DNA from: Lustribacter sp049512335 | GTDB lineage: Bacteria > Vulcanimicrobiota > Vulcanimicrobiia > Vulcanimicrobiales > Vulcanimicrobiaceae | Length of the DNA: 17,659 nt | Assembly (NCBI GenBank): GCA_049512335.1 | Contig: JBEKXE010000094.1 | Location: 1 to 17,659 of the forward strand | Direction of reading: 5' to 3' | Shown here: positions 1 through 7,666 of the stretch, piece after piece | How the letters are laid out: each line of letters begins with the position of its first letter | Position numbering within the stretch: the stretch's first letter is position 1 | The notes under the pieces: model-generated | Seen by the model: the letters and a program-made list of their open reading frames with translations, nothing else | The model's database searches: none | Told to the model about the DNA's origin: nothing | Position numbers and translations under genes: made by a program

Positions 1-148
1 CGCATGGCGGGCGGCGCTCGCCGAAGTGCTCGACGATCGCGAGGCGGCCCGGGCCGCCGCCGACGCGGCGCGCGTAGCCACGAGCGAGTTGACGTGGGAA
101 CGAACCGCCCGTCTCACCGCCGCCGTCTATCGTGAGATCGCCGGGTGA
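1..148 (+). CDS. Glycosyltransferase, C-terminal fragment (5' end outside window)
   Basis: Reading from base 2, an open frame of 48 codons runs into the TGA at 146-148. The last residues (LTWERTARLTAAVYREIAG) closely match the end of the next gene (YTWDRFAAATAAVYREVVD), which is a recognisable GT4 glycosyltransferase. This is therefore most likely the tail of a second GT4-family sugar transferase that uses a nucleotide-sugar donor to build a cell-surface glycan. The catalytic part is outside the window, so donor and acceptor cannot be inferred. Its stop overlaps the start of the next gene as GTGA, which suggests co-translation. The family call rests only on similarity to the neighbour and on the typical W-x-R...Y ending of GT4 enzymes. 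Confidence 0.7.
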   Translation, partial: AWRAALAEVLDDREAARAAADAARVATSELTWERTARLTAAVYREIAG

Positions 149-1164
149 TCTCCGTCGCGCTCGACGCGCGCATCACGCCGCGCATGTCGGCCGGCGTGCG
201 CACCTACGTTCGCGCGCTGCTCGACGGGCTGCCGCGCGTCGCTCCCGACATCGAGCTGCACGCCGTGGGGCACGGCTTGAACTTCGGCCTCGACGAACAG
301 CTGCGGCTACCGGCGGAGATCGACCGGCTGGCGCCGGCGCTCACCCATTACCCGACGATCTTCGCGCCGGTGCGCCGGCGCCGTCCGTACGTCGCGATGG
401 TGCACGATCTCATCCACTTGCAGTATCCGCAGTTCTTCGGTTTCGCGGCCGCGGCGTTCTACGCCGTCGCGGTGAAGCCGATGTTGCGCGGCGCCGAGTT
501 GCTGCTGATGAGCGACGAGCGCACTGCCGACGCGTGCGTCGAGCTGCTGGGCGTCGAACGCACGCGTTGCCGCGTCGTTCCGCTGGGTTACGACCCGGGG
601 CTCTTCGCGCCGGCCGAAGCTCGCGCGCCGCGACGGCCGTACATCATGTACGCCGGCAACCATCGGCCGCACAAGAACCTCGACGTCCTCTACGAAGCCT
701 GGGCCGGTCTGCCGCCGGCGGTCGAGCTCGACCTCGTCATCACGGGCGCGCCCGATGCCGCGGCGTTGGAACGCTATCGCCGGCCGGGCAGCGAGCTGCG
801 CTATGCGGGAACGTTGACCGACGCGCATCTGGTCGCCGGCTATCGCGCGGCGACGGCCTACGTGCATCCCGCGTTGGCCGAAGGCTTCGGGTTGCCGATG
901 CTCGAGGCGGCGGTTGCCGGCACGCCGGTCATTGCGAGTACCACCGCCGTGCCCGCGATCGTCGCGCCGTATGCGGCGACCTTCGCCCCGCACGACACGC
1001 TGGCGCTGCGCGCGCTGCTGACCGACCTGGCCGCCAACCCCGCGCCGTACCGGCGCCGTGCCGCCGAGGGGCATGCCGCGTTGCGCGCGTATACTTGGGA
1101 CCGGTTTGCGGCCGCTACGGCCGCGGTGTATCGCGAGGTCGTTGATGGGTCGAGCCGGACGTAA
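145..1164 (+). CDS. Family 4 glycosyltransferase (group 1), GT-B fold
   Basis: A 339-residue protein of normal length for compact GT4 enzymes. The N-terminal Rossmann half begins MISVALDARI and contains a glycine-rich acceptor-side loop (about residues 15-20) and the segment VAMVHDLIHL near residue 83. The C-terminal half carries YAGNHRPHKNLD (about 169-180), with the basic residues that contact the donor diphosphate, and the EX7E motif E246-GFGLPML-E254. These mark a retaining transferase that moves a sugar from a nucleotide-sugar donor onto an envelope glycan or lipid-linked acceptor, probably at the cytoplasmic membrane face. There is no membrane segment. The GTG start at 145 overlaps the upstream stop (GTGA). 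Two adjacent transferases suggest part of a surface-polysaccharide cluster lying to the left. The exact sugar is unknown. Confidence 0.9.
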   Translation: MISVALDARITPRMSAGVRTYVRALLDGLPRVAPDIELHAVGHGLNFGLDEQLRLPAEIDRLAPALTHYPTIFAPVRRRRPYVAMVHDLIHLQYPQFFGFAAAAFYAVAVKPMLRGAELLLMSDERTADACVELLGVERTRCRVVPLGYDPGLFAPAEARAPRRPYIMYAGNHRPHKNLDVLYEAWAGLPPAVELDLVITGAPDAAALERYRRPGSELRYAGTLTDAHLVAGYRAATAYVHPALAEGFGLPMLEAAVAGTPVIASTTAVPAIVAPYAATFAPHDTLALRALLTDLAANPAPYRRRAAEGHAALRAYTWDRFAAATAAVYREVVDGSSRT

Positions 1165-2722
1165 CGTCGGAGCCGTGCTGGCGGCGGTCGTGCTGGTGTG
1201 CGGGCTGCCGTCGCCGGTTTTTGCGGCCAAGCCCACAGCTGCGGCGGCGCACCACAAGCCGGTCCGCCTGCAACGGTCGATCGCGATCGCGGTCAACGGC
1301 GAAGTGCTGCCGCCCGGCGCCTCGCCGCGCATCGTCGGGAAGGGCGGCGGACGGCTGGTCGTTCCGGTCGTGCGCATCTACAGCGCGCTCGGCATCGGCG
1401 TCTCGCGCAGCGGCAAGGCGATCACGGCGAGCGCGCCCGGCAAGCGCATCGTGTTGACCATCGGCAGTGCGAACGCCACGATCGACGGCCGCCCGGTGAG
1501 GATGACGGTACCCGCGATGACGATCGACGGCGCCACCTACGTGCCGCTGCGGTTCGTCGCCGCCTCGCTCGGCGCCCAAGCGACGTTCAACCCGCACGCC
1601 AACCGCGTCGAGGTGACCTCGTCGCTCGTCGGCCGCAACCCGGCGCTCGAACAGCAGGCCGCCGACGGAACGGCGCAGATCATCGGCAGCGTCAGCGCGG
1701 TCGATCTCAACTCGGCACCCGAGTCGCTCACCGTGGAACAGGGCCCCGACGTGCGCACCGTCGCCATCACCTCGGACGCGTCGATCGAGTTACAGGACGT
1801 GGTCGCGCGGACCAGCACGCCGGGCGCCCTGACCGACGTGCACGTCGGCGACGCCGTGAGCGTCATCGTGCGCCGCGACGGCCACGTCGCATCGGTCGTC
1901 GTGCGCTACGCGTCGCGCATCGGCACGATCGCCGCCGTCTCCCCGAACGAGTTCGTGCTCAACACCGGGTTCATCGTGATCCCCGACAAGTCGACGACGA
2001 TGACGCTCAACGCCGAATCGGCGACGCTCGGCGATCTGAAGGTCGGCGACGCCGTGGTCGTGCGCCTCAACCCGGACACCTACGAGAAGCGCCAGATCAT
2101 CGTCTCGCGCGCGGTTGCGCCGACGTCGGCGCCGGCCGGGCCGGTCGCGATCGCGTCGTTCACCATCGACGCACCGCCGGCGCTGCGGGCCGGCGAATCG
2201 TTCAACCTCGTGCTGCACGGTACGCCCGGCGGCCGCGCGACCTTCGACATCGGCACGTACTTCGTGGGCTTGCCGCTGAACGAAACGCAGCCCGGCGTCT
2301 ACACCGCGCACTACACGATCCCCGCCAACGTCAACTTCGGTGAGACCACGGTCTACGCGCACCTGTCCGCCGGCGGGACCGATGCGCCGCGAGCTGAAGC
2401 GCCGACGCTTCTGGCGGTATCGAGCACGCCGCCGCAGATCGTCGACATCGCCCCGCTCAACGGCCAGAACGTGAACAACGACCGGCCCTCGATCTACGCC
2501 ACGTTCCGCACCCCGACCGGGGTGGCGGTCAACCCCGCGAGCGCGACGATCAGCGTGAACGGGCTCGACGTCACGCCGTCGTCGACGCGCACCGGCCAGT
2601 TCATCACCTACAGCCCCGTCGGCGCGCTCGGCGACGGGAACGTCACCGTGCAGGTGCGCGTCGCCGATCAGGCCGGCAACCAGCAGACGCGCACGTGGTC
2701 GTTCACGATCCACGCGCATTGA
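1145..2722 (+). CDS. Exported protein with copper amine oxidase N-terminal-like domain and Ig-like C-terminus
   Basis: A 525-residue secreted protein. I chose ATG 1145 because it follows GAGG (1135-1138) by six bases and immediately yields a signal peptide, with basic residues MGRAGR, a hydrophobic stretch to about residue 21, and a likely cleavage after the VFA or VFAA near 27-28. An upstream start would put 29 arginine-rich residues before it. Residues about 45-160 resemble the copper amine oxidase N-terminal domain family (PF07833), including the signature TYVPLRFVAASLGA. In bacteria this is a surface or stalk module, not the enzyme. No amine oxidase catalytic domain (topaquinone Tyr) is present. 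The middle part (about 180-320) is beta-rich with two copies of a LxVGDAVxV pattern, and the C-terminus looks Ig-like (an ADQAGN segment). A structural or adhesive envelope role is inferred. It overlaps the glycosyltransferase by 20 bases. Confidence 0.85.
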   Translation: MGRAGRNVGAVLAAVVLVCGLPSPVFAAKPTAAAAHHKPVRLQRSIAIAVNGEVLPPGASPRIVGKGGGRLVVPVVRIYSALGIGVSRSGKAITASAPGKRIVLTIGSANATIDGRPVRMTVPAMTIDGATYVPLRFVAASLGAQATFNPHANRVEVTSSLVGRNPALEQQAADGTAQIIGSVSAVDLNSAPESLTVEQGPDVRTVAITSDASIELQDVVARTSTPGALTDVHVGDAVSVIVRRDGHVASVVVRYASRIGTIAAVSPNEFVLNTGFIVIPDKSTTMTLNAESATLGDLKVGDAVVVRLNPDTYEKRQIIVSRAVAPTSAPAGPVAIASFTIDAPPALRAGESFNLVLHGTPGGRATFDIGTYFVGLPLNETQPGVYTAHYTIPANVNFGETTVYAHLSAGGTDAPRAEAPTLLAVSSTPPQIVDIAPLNGQNVNNDRPSIYATFRTPTGVAVNPASATISVNGLDVTPSSTRTGQFITYSPVGALGDGNVTVQVRVADQAGNQQTRTWSFTIHAH

Positions 2723-4320
2723 AGTCGCAGGCGCTCGTGGGCGCATTGCTGCTCGCGCTCGTGCTGAGCGCCTGCGGGAACCTCGACGCGACCGGTGGGC
2801 AAGAGCTGGTGATGGCGCGCGTCAAGGACGCGATCAACCTCGATCCCTCGCACGCCACCGACGGGCAGTCGCTCAACGTCGACTCCGAGATCCTCGAGGG
2901 ACTGGTGCGGTTCAAGCCCGGCACGTTCGACGTCACCGGCGCGCTGGCGCAATCGTGGTCGGTGAGCCCGGACGGCACGCGCTGGACCTTCCGGCTGCGT
3001 CCGGGCATGCGGTTCTCCGACGGCACGCCGGTCGACGCGGCCGCCGTCAAGTTCGACTTCGACCGCTGGCGGCTGCAGCACGACCCGTATCACGCCGCGT
3101 TCTCATATGCCTATTGGGTTTCGGAGTTCGGCGGGTTCTCCGACGATCCGAAGAACCCGGGGGTGCTGCGCGACGTGATCGTCGACGCGCCGTTGCGGGT
3201 GACGTTCGTGCTCGCGCAGCCGTCGGGGACGTTCTTGCGCAACCTGGCGATGCAGTCGTTCCTGATCGGTTCGCCCGCAGCGATCAAGCGCGATCCGTTC
3301 GCGTTCGAGCAGCACCCGATCGGCAGCGGGCCGTACGTGTTGCGCGAGTGGGTGCGCGACGATCACATCACGCTCGATGCGAACCCGGCCTACACGGGTT
3401 CCGGACCGCGGGCGGCGATCCGAACCGTGGTGATTCGTGACATCCCCGATCAGGCGACCAGCGTTCTCTCGATCGAGAAGGGCGAGCTGCAGATGCTCAC
3501 CGATGTCGGCTCCGACGACGCGGCGATGCTCGGCGCGCAGCGCGGCGTCACGATCGTGCGCCAGCCCTCGAACAACCTGGCCTACCTGGCGATGAACATG
3601 GAGAAGAAGCCGTTCGACAACCTGCTCGTGCGGCGCGCGGTCGCGGAAGCGATCGACATTCCGGCGATCATTCGGGCGCTGTACGGACCGGGGACGGTCC
3701 CCGGCAACAACTGGACGCCGCCCGGAATGCTGGGCGAGAACCCGCACGTGAAGATCTGGCCGCACGACGTCGCCGTCGCGAAGCGGCTGCTCGCGCAGGC
3801 CGGATTTCCGCACGGCTTCGCGACCACGCTGTATCTACCGACGACGCCGCGCCCGTACATGCCCGATCCGCAGCGGTTGGCCGAAGCGATCCAGGCCGAC
3901 CTCAAGCAGGCCGGGATCGACGTCACGCTCGAGCCGCTCGAGTTCGGGGTGTTCCTGGCCAAGATTCAGAACGGCGAACATCCGATGTGTCTGATCGGCT
4001 GGAGCGGCGACAACGGCGATCCCGATAACTTCTACTACCCGTTGCTCGACCAGGATTCGGCGGTGAAACCGTTCGCACAGAACTACTCGTTCTGGCGCGA
4101 TCCGGTGTTTCACCGGTTGATGCTGGCGGGCCAGCGCTCCGTGAACGATACGCAACGGCGCGCGATCTACCGGCAGGCGGCGCAGCTCGTGCACGACCAG
4201 GTGCCGGCGATTCCGCTCCTGCACACGCCGGTGCCGCTGGCACTGCGCACGTCGGTGCACGGCTTTGTGCCGAGCCCCGACACCGAATATCACTTCGAGT
4301 TGATGACGACGGGGACGTGA
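2719..4320 (+). CDS. ABC transporter substrate-binding lipoprotein, family 5 (peptide/nickel type)
   Basis: A 533-residue extracytoplasmic solute receptor of the SBP_bac_5 (DppA/OppA/NikA) family, which captures oligopeptides, metals or similar ligands and passes them to an ABC permease. The start is the TTG at 2719, overlapping the previous stop as TTGA. It gives MKSQALVGALLLALVLSACG, an ideal type II signal peptide with lipobox LSAC and lipidated Cys19. A GTG eight codons upstream would spoil it. Family segments include the EGLVRFKPGT region near 52-61, the TRWTFRLRPGMRFSDGTPV stretch near 92-110, and GSGPYVLREW. The C-terminal half contains the ligand-closing lobe. No permease or ATPase gene is adjacent, so this is an orphan receptor served by components elsewhere. 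The ligand cannot be inferred. Confidence 0.92.
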   Translation: MKSQALVGALLLALVLSACGNLDATGGQELVMARVKDAINLDPSHATDGQSLNVDSEILEGLVRFKPGTFDVTGALAQSWSVSPDGTRWTFRLRPGMRFSDGTPVDAAAVKFDFDRWRLQHDPYHAAFSYAYWVSEFGGFSDDPKNPGVLRDVIVDAPLRVTFVLAQPSGTFLRNLAMQSFLIGSPAAIKRDPFAFEQHPIGSGPYVLREWVRDDHITLDANPAYTGSGPRAAIRTVVIRDIPDQATSVLSIEKGELQMLTDVGSDDAAMLGAQRGVTIVRQPSNNLAYLAMNMEKKPFDNLLVRRAVAEAIDIPAIIRALYGPGTVPGNNWTPPGMLGENPHVKIWPHDVAVAKRLLAQAGFPHGFATTLYLPTTPRPYMPDPQRLAEAIQADLKQAGIDVTLEPLEFGVFLAKIQNGEHPMCLIGWSGDNGDPDNFYYPLLDQDSAVKPFAQNYSFWRDPVFHRLMLAGQRSVNDTQRRAIYRQAAQLVHDQVPAIPLLHTPVPLALRTSVHGFVPSPDTEYHFELMTTGT

Positions 4321-4664
4321 TGCACCAAGACTGTTTGTTCTGCAAGATCGTGCGCCGGGACATCGTGGCCAAGGAAGTGCTGCGCGACGAGCACGTCGTC
4401 GCGTTCCACGACCTCAACCCGCAAGCGCCGACGCACGTGCTGGTGATTCCGACCGTCCATGCCGAGCATCTCTCGGAGTTCGCGCGGCAGGGCAACCCCG
4501 CGGCCGCGGCCCGGTTGCTCGCCGCGGCCGCCGAGATCGGCACGCGTTTCGGGCCCGGCGGCTACCGCGTAGTGGTGAACGAGGGCCCGGACGCCGGTCA
4601 GAGCGTGTTCCACCTCCACGCCCACGTCCTGGCGGGCCGCCCCATGGGCTGGCCGCCCGGCTGA
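4320..4664 (+). CDS. HIT family nucleoside-phosphoramidate hydrolase (HinT-like)
   Basis: A 114-residue histidine-triad protein. The triad is HLHAH (His98, His100, His102; His100 would be the nucleophile) near the C-terminus, and the N-terminus CLFCKI carries Cys5 and Cys8 of the zinc-binding HinT subgroup. These enzymes cleave AMP-lysine and aminoacyl-adenylate-type phosphoramidates in the cytoplasm. ATG 4320 shares one base with the previous stop (TGATG). A GTG at 4317 would add one Met and overlap as GTGA, so either is possible. HIT genes are often found immediately upstream of rpsU-yqeY, as here, although a new promoter follows this gene. Confidence 0.93.
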   Translation: MHQDCLFCKIVRRDIVAKEVLRDEHVVAFHDLNPQAPTHVLVIPTVHAEHLSEFARQGNPAAAARLLAAAAEIGTRFGPGGYRVVVNEGPDAGQSVFHLHAHVLAGRPMGWPPG

Positions 4665-4683
4665 CCCTGAGCCTGACGACAGT

Positions 4684-4712
4684 TTGACCTGGGGTGCCTT
4701 CCCTGGTAGCAT
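4684..4712 (+). promoter_or_regulatory. Sigma70-type promoter for rpsU
   Basis: TTGACC (4684-4689) and TAGCAT (4707-4712) are separated by exactly 17 bases, matching the housekeeping consensus at five and four of six positions. It lies in the only real gap between the HIT gene and rpsU. It predicts a transcript starting near 4719 with a leader of roughly 58 bases before the rpsU start. No experimental support is available. Confidence 0.72.
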
Positions 4713-4743
4713 TGCTAGTCGGGCCATTAAGGTGGCTCAGTGA

Positions 4744-4757
4744 CGGCGCTTGCGCCG
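4744..4757 (+). other. Hairpin in the rpsU leader
   Basis: CGGCGCTTGCGCCG is a perfect inverted repeat that would fold in the mRNA leader of rpsU, seven bases upstream of the ribosome-binding sequence GGGAGGG (4764-4770). It is too short to be a terminator and has no T-run. It could tune S21 translation or message stability; that role is inference. Confidence 0.4.
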
Positions 4758-4776
4758 GGCGAAGGGAGGGTTGTTC

Positions 4777-4947
4777 GTGGAAGTACGCATTGCACCGGGA
4801 GAGACGATCGAGAGCGCGCTGCGCCGTTTCAAGAAGGCGACGCAGAAGGCCGGCGTCCTCGCCGAAGCACGCAAGCACGAGCACTACGAAAAACCGAGCG
4901 TCCGCCGCAAAAAGAAGTCCGCCGCCGCCCGGAAACGCCGGGCCTGA
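4777..4947 (+). CDS. rpsU: 30S ribosomal protein S21
   Basis: A 56-residue, very basic protein matching S21 in size and pattern: VEVRIAPGETIESALRRFKK, then a helix with KAGVLAEARKHEHYEKPS, then a lysine/arginine-rich tail. S21 sits on the 30S platform near the 3' end of 16S rRNA and helps base-pairing with mRNA leaders. I chose GTG 4777 because GGGAGGG (4764-4770) stands six bases upstream. The in-frame TTG at 4771 touches the Shine-Dalgarno sequence and the upstream candidates lie before it. It is the first gene of the housekeeping run and has its own promoter. A hairpin downstream may reduce read-through into yqeY. Confidence 0.95.
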   Translation: MEVRIAPGETIESALRRFKKATQKAGVLAEARKHEHYEKPSVRRKKKSAAARKRRA

Positions 4948-4955
4948 CAACCCCC

Positions 4956-4980
4956 GAAGGCGTCTCCTCGAGGCGCCTTC
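4956..4980 (+). terminator. Hairpin after rpsU (weak terminator or attenuator)
   Basis: GAAGGCGTCTC and GAGGCGCCTTC form an 11-bp stem with one G-T pair and a three-base loop CTC, beginning nine bases after the rpsU stop. The bases after it (CTGATTTAGG) contain only three Ts, so termination is probably partial. It would let S21 be made in excess over YqeY and the downstream genes. The stem is seen directly; the function is inferred. Confidence 0.6.
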
Positions 4981-5000
4981 CTGATTTAGGACCATAGACG

Positions 5001-5447
5001 TTGAGCGTAAAAGACCAGATTTCCGCAGATCTCAAAGAGGCGATGAAGGCGCGCGACCAGGTGCGCCTGGACACGCTGCGCAGCGCGCTGTCGGCGTTCA
5101 CGTACAAGCGCGTCGAAGCCGGCCACGACCCGACCGACGATGAGCAACTGGCGATCGTGCAGAAGCTGGTCAAGCAGCGGAACGACTCGATCGGTGAGTT
5201 CACCAAGGCCGGTCGCACCGAACTCGTCGAAAAAGAGACCCGCGAACGCGACATCCTGCAGCAGTACTTACCGGCCCAGAAGTCGGCCGACGAGGTTCGC
5301 GCGATCGTCCGTAAGGCGATCGGCGACATCCCGGCCGAAAGCCGCAACCAAGGGGCCGCGATGAAGGTCGTCATGCCGCAACTCAAGGGCCTGGCCGACG
5401 GCAACGTCGTCCGGCAAATCGTCACCGAGGAGCTTGCCAACGCGTAA
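5001..5447 (+). CDS. yqeY: GatB/YqeY domain protein
   Basis: A 148-residue protein corresponding to the stand-alone YqeY family, related to the tail domain of the GatB amidotransferase subunit and suspected of binding tRNA. It begins MSVKDQISADLKEAMKARD and contains the family stretch RLDTLRSALSAF, a long helical middle with QLAIVQKLVKQRNDSI, and the C-terminal part with the MKVVMPQLKG segment and final residues RQIVTEELAN. The TTG start follows AGG at 4988-4990. It is the partner gene of rpsU in many bacteria. Its biochemical role is not firmly established in the family. Confidence 0.95.
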   Translation: MSVKDQISADLKEAMKARDQVRLDTLRSALSAFTYKRVEAGHDPTDDEQLAIVQKLVKQRNDSIGEFTKAGRTELVEKETRERDILQQYLPAQKSADEVRAIVRKAIGDIPAESRNQGAAMKVVMPQLKGLADGNVVRQIVTEELANA

Positions 5448-5477
5448 CCTTACTCGGGCGTCCCGGTAGAACGTACC

Positions 5478-6155
5478 GTGCTCGCCGAACTCTTGCGGTT
5501 CGTGTCCGATCCGGCGATCAGCGGGGTGCTGTTGGCGGTCGGCTTCGCGGGGTTATTGATCGAGATGCAAACGCTGCATCTCGTTGCCGGTGCGGTTGGC
5601 CTCGCCGCGTTCGCGCTGTTCTTTTCGAGCCACATGTTCGTCGGGGCGTCCGACAGCCTGCCGGCATGTTTGGCCGTGATCGGCCTGGTCGGCGTGCTGC
5701 TCGAACTGCACGTGCTGCCCGGTCACGGCGTCGCCGGGACGTTGGGCTTGCTCGCGCTGTTCACGGGGATCGTGTTCGCGTTCGGTTTTCCGTTCGCGTT
5801 CGTCGCCGCGCAGTCGATCGCCATCGCGATCGTGCTGGCCGTGATCATCTTCTTTTTCGCGGCCCGGCTGTTTCCGCAGAACGCCTTCATGGCGCGGCTG
5901 GCGTTCACCGGCGTGCAGGGCAAGGACTACGTGGCGGCCCCGGATCGCCGCGCCCTCATCGGCCAAGCCGGCTACGCCACGTCGTACCTGCGCCCGGCCG
6001 GCTATGCCGCCATCAACGGTCAGAAGGTCGACGTGCTCACCGAAGGTGAGTTCGTTCCGGCCGGCACACCACTCACGGTTACCCGAGTTGAGGGTGCGCG
6101 CGTTTTCGTGCGTCCGAGGAGCGAGCCCATGCCCAAGAGTTGGAAGCGATCGTGA
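5478..6155 (+). CDS. NfeD-like membrane protein (short form)
   Basis: A 225-residue NfeD-family protein that lacks the N-terminal ClpP-like serine protease domain of the long forms. Residues about 12-130 form roughly four to five membrane helices, including the conserved VLPGHGVAGTLGLL turn (79-92). Residues about 158-213 form the soluble OB-fold: LIGQAGYATSYLRPAG followed by INGQKVDVLTEGEFV. NfeD partners flotillin-like proteins in membrane microdomain organisation, and the flotillin floA lies directly downstream with a four-base overlap. The GTG start at 5478 has no strong Shine-Dalgarno sequence. It lies 30 bases after yqeY, consistent with co-transcription. Confidence 0.92.
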   Translation: MLAELLRFVSDPAISGVLLAVGFAGLLIEMQTLHLVAGAVGLAAFALFFSSHMFVGASDSLPACLAVIGLVGVLLELHVLPGHGVAGTLGLLALFTGIVFAFGFPFAFVAAQSIAIAIVLAVIIFFFAARLFPQNAFMARLAFTGVQGKDYVAAPDRRALIGQAGYATSYLRPAGYAAINGQKVDVLTEGEFVPAGTPLTVTRVEGARVFVRPRSEPMPKSWKRS

Positions 6156-7150
6156 TCGGCTTCGCCTCGTTGTTCGCCCTGGGCGTCATCGTCGTCGCCT
6201 TCGTCGTCCTGGTCCTCTTGCTGTATTATTTTCCGCTCGGGTTGTGGATTCGCACCTTGGCCGCCGGCGTGCCGCTCTCGATCGGCGCGTTGATCCGGAT
6301 GCGCGTGATCGGCGTGCCGGCCGGCTTGATCGTGGCGAACCTCGTGCGGGCGCGCAAATCCGGCTTGAGTCTCACCGTCGACCAACTGCAGTCGCACGTC
6401 CTCTCGGGCGGCAACGTCGAGAACGTCACGCTCGCGATGATCGCCGCCCAGCGCGCGCAGATTCCGCTCGAATGGCAGCGCGCCGCGGCGATCGACCTGG
6501 CCGGCCGCAACGTGCTCGAAGCGCTGCAGACCTCGGTCGTCCCCAAGGTGATCGAGACACCGGTCTTCCAAGGCGTCGCGCAGAACGGCATCCAGCTCAA
6601 CGTGAAGGCGCGCATCACGGTGCGCAGCAACCTCGACCGCTACGTCGGCGGCGCCGGCGAGCCGACGATCGTCGCGCGCGTCGGTGAGGGCGTCGTTTCG
6701 GCGGTCGGTGCCGCCGTCGATCACAAGGAAGTGCTCGAGTATCCGGACCGCATTTCGAAGGCGGTGCTGGCCAAAGGGCTCGACGCCGGGACGGCGTTCG
6801 AGATCGTGTCGATCGACATCGCCGACGTCGACGTCGGCAAGAACATCGGAGCCGAACTGCAGACCTCGCAAGCCGAGGCCGATCGCCGCATCGCGCAAGC
6901 CAAAGCGGCCGAACGGCAGTACGCGGCGCTGGCGGCCGAGCAAGAGATGAAGGCCGAGACGCAGCGCATGCGGGCGAAGGTCGTCGAGGCTGAAGCGACG
7001 GTTCCGATCGCGCTGGCCGATGCGTTTCGCAGCGGCAACCTCGGCGTGATGGACTACTACCGCATGAACAACATCAAAGCCGACACCGAGATGCGGGGCG
7101 CAATCGGTGCGAACGTGGCCGACGTCCCGGCGGCCGACATTCCGAAGTGA
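6152..7150 (+). CDS. floA: Flotillin-like protein FloA
   Basis: A 332-residue SPFH-type scaffold protein of bacterial membrane microdomains, very similar along its length to Bacillus FloA (YqfA). One membrane segment spans about residues 5-25. After it come the family stretches AAQRAQI, AAIDLAGRNVLEALQ, PKVIETPVF, KARITVRSNLDRYVGGAGE and SIDIADVDVGKNIGAELQT, and an Ala/Glu-rich coiled coil (about 230-290). I prefer GTG 6152 (GTGA overlap with nfeD, GGAAG five bases upstream). TTG 6140 would add four residues and cannot be excluded. FloA oligomers gather kinases, secretion and cell-wall enzymes in the cytoplasmic membrane; NfeD is the usual partner. Confidence 0.96.
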   Translation: MIGFASLFALGVIVVAFVVLVLLLYYFPLGLWIRTLAAGVPLSIGALIRMRVIGVPAGLIVANLVRARKSGLSLTVDQLQSHVLSGGNVENVTLAMIAAQRAQIPLEWQRAAAIDLAGRNVLEALQTSVVPKVIETPVFQGVAQNGIQLNVKARITVRSNLDRYVGGAGEPTIVARVGEGVVSAVGAAVDHKEVLEYPDRISKAVLAKGLDAGTAFEIVSIDIADVDVGKNIGAELQTSQAEADRRIAQAKAAERQYAALAAEQEMKAETQRMRAKVVEAEATVPIALADAFRSGNLGVMDYYRMNNIKADTEMRGAIGANVADVPAADIPK

Positions 7151-7647
7151 ACGACTCCGGGCTGCACAACCTCGCACCGCTCGTCTTCACCGTCATCTTC
7201 GTGGTGGCCGCGCTGGCGCGGCGGATGCGCCGGCCCGGTGGCCCGCGGCCCGAGCGGAAGGCGGCCGGGAACTCGCTCGTACCTCCGCCCCGCACCGCTG
7301 CCGCGCCGCCGCCCGCGGCCGCCGCGCGGCCGGTGCGCCGGCGGCTCGCCGAGCCGGCAACTCCCCCGCCGCCGACGCCGCAGGTCCGGCCCACCCTGGC
7401 TCCGGCCATGGGCGACATGCTCTCGAACGAGGCCGCTGCAGCCTTCCCGGCGCTCGATCTCTCGCTCGGTGACGGCAGCCCGGCGAACGCCGGCGCCGCG
7501 GCCCGGCCGCGAGCGCGCAGGATCACCGGCGGCGCCGCCATCGGCAGCCGCGGCTGGGGCGTGAACGCGATCGTCGCCGCCGAGATCCTCGGCACCCCGG
7601 TCGGCCTTCGTCCCGGTGCCACCGTCGGGGTGCCGCACGCGTTCTAG
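7147..7647 (+). CDS. Hypothetical membrane-anchored Pro/Ala-rich protein downstream of floA
   Basis: A 166-residue protein I do not recognise by name. One hydrophobic segment near residues 9-25 is followed at once by arginines (ARRMRRP), so the rest is probably cytoplasmic. Residues about 28-90 are a proline/alanine/arginine-rich, probably disordered linker. The C-terminus is the only part that looks folded or conserved: WGVNAIVAAEILGTPVGLRP resembles a short C-terminal box (AIxxxEILGxPxxLRP) that I recall from small anchored proteins of Gram-positive bacteria. The GTG start overlaps the floA stop as GTGA, so it is translated with FloA. It may be a partner or adaptor of the flotillin scaffold. 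That is inference from position only. Confidence 0.75.
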   Translation: MNDSGLHNLAPLVFTVIFVVAALARRMRRPGGPRPERKAAGNSLVPPPRTAAAPPPAAAARPVRRRLAEPATPPPPTPQVRPTLAPAMGDMLSNEAAAAFPALDLSLGDGSPANAGAAARPRARRITGGAAIGSRGWGVNAIVAAEILGTPVGLRPGATVGVPHAF

Positions 7648-7666
7648 AAGGTATCCACCGCCGCCG

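Noticed and set aside
1058..1144. Upstream start for the exported protein
   Set aside because: It would place 29 Arg-rich residues before a clean signal peptide and overlap the glycosyltransferase by 107 bases; ATG 1145 has a GAGG six bases upstream.
1274..1630. Copper amine oxidase enzyme
   Set aside because: Only the N-terminal-type domain is present; the catalytic domain and its active-site Tyr are absent.
1198..2343. 381-codon plus-strand frame inside the copper-amine-oxidase-N-like gene
   Set aside because: Composed almost wholly of Arg/Ala/His/Asp repeats; it is a shifted frame of the exported protein.
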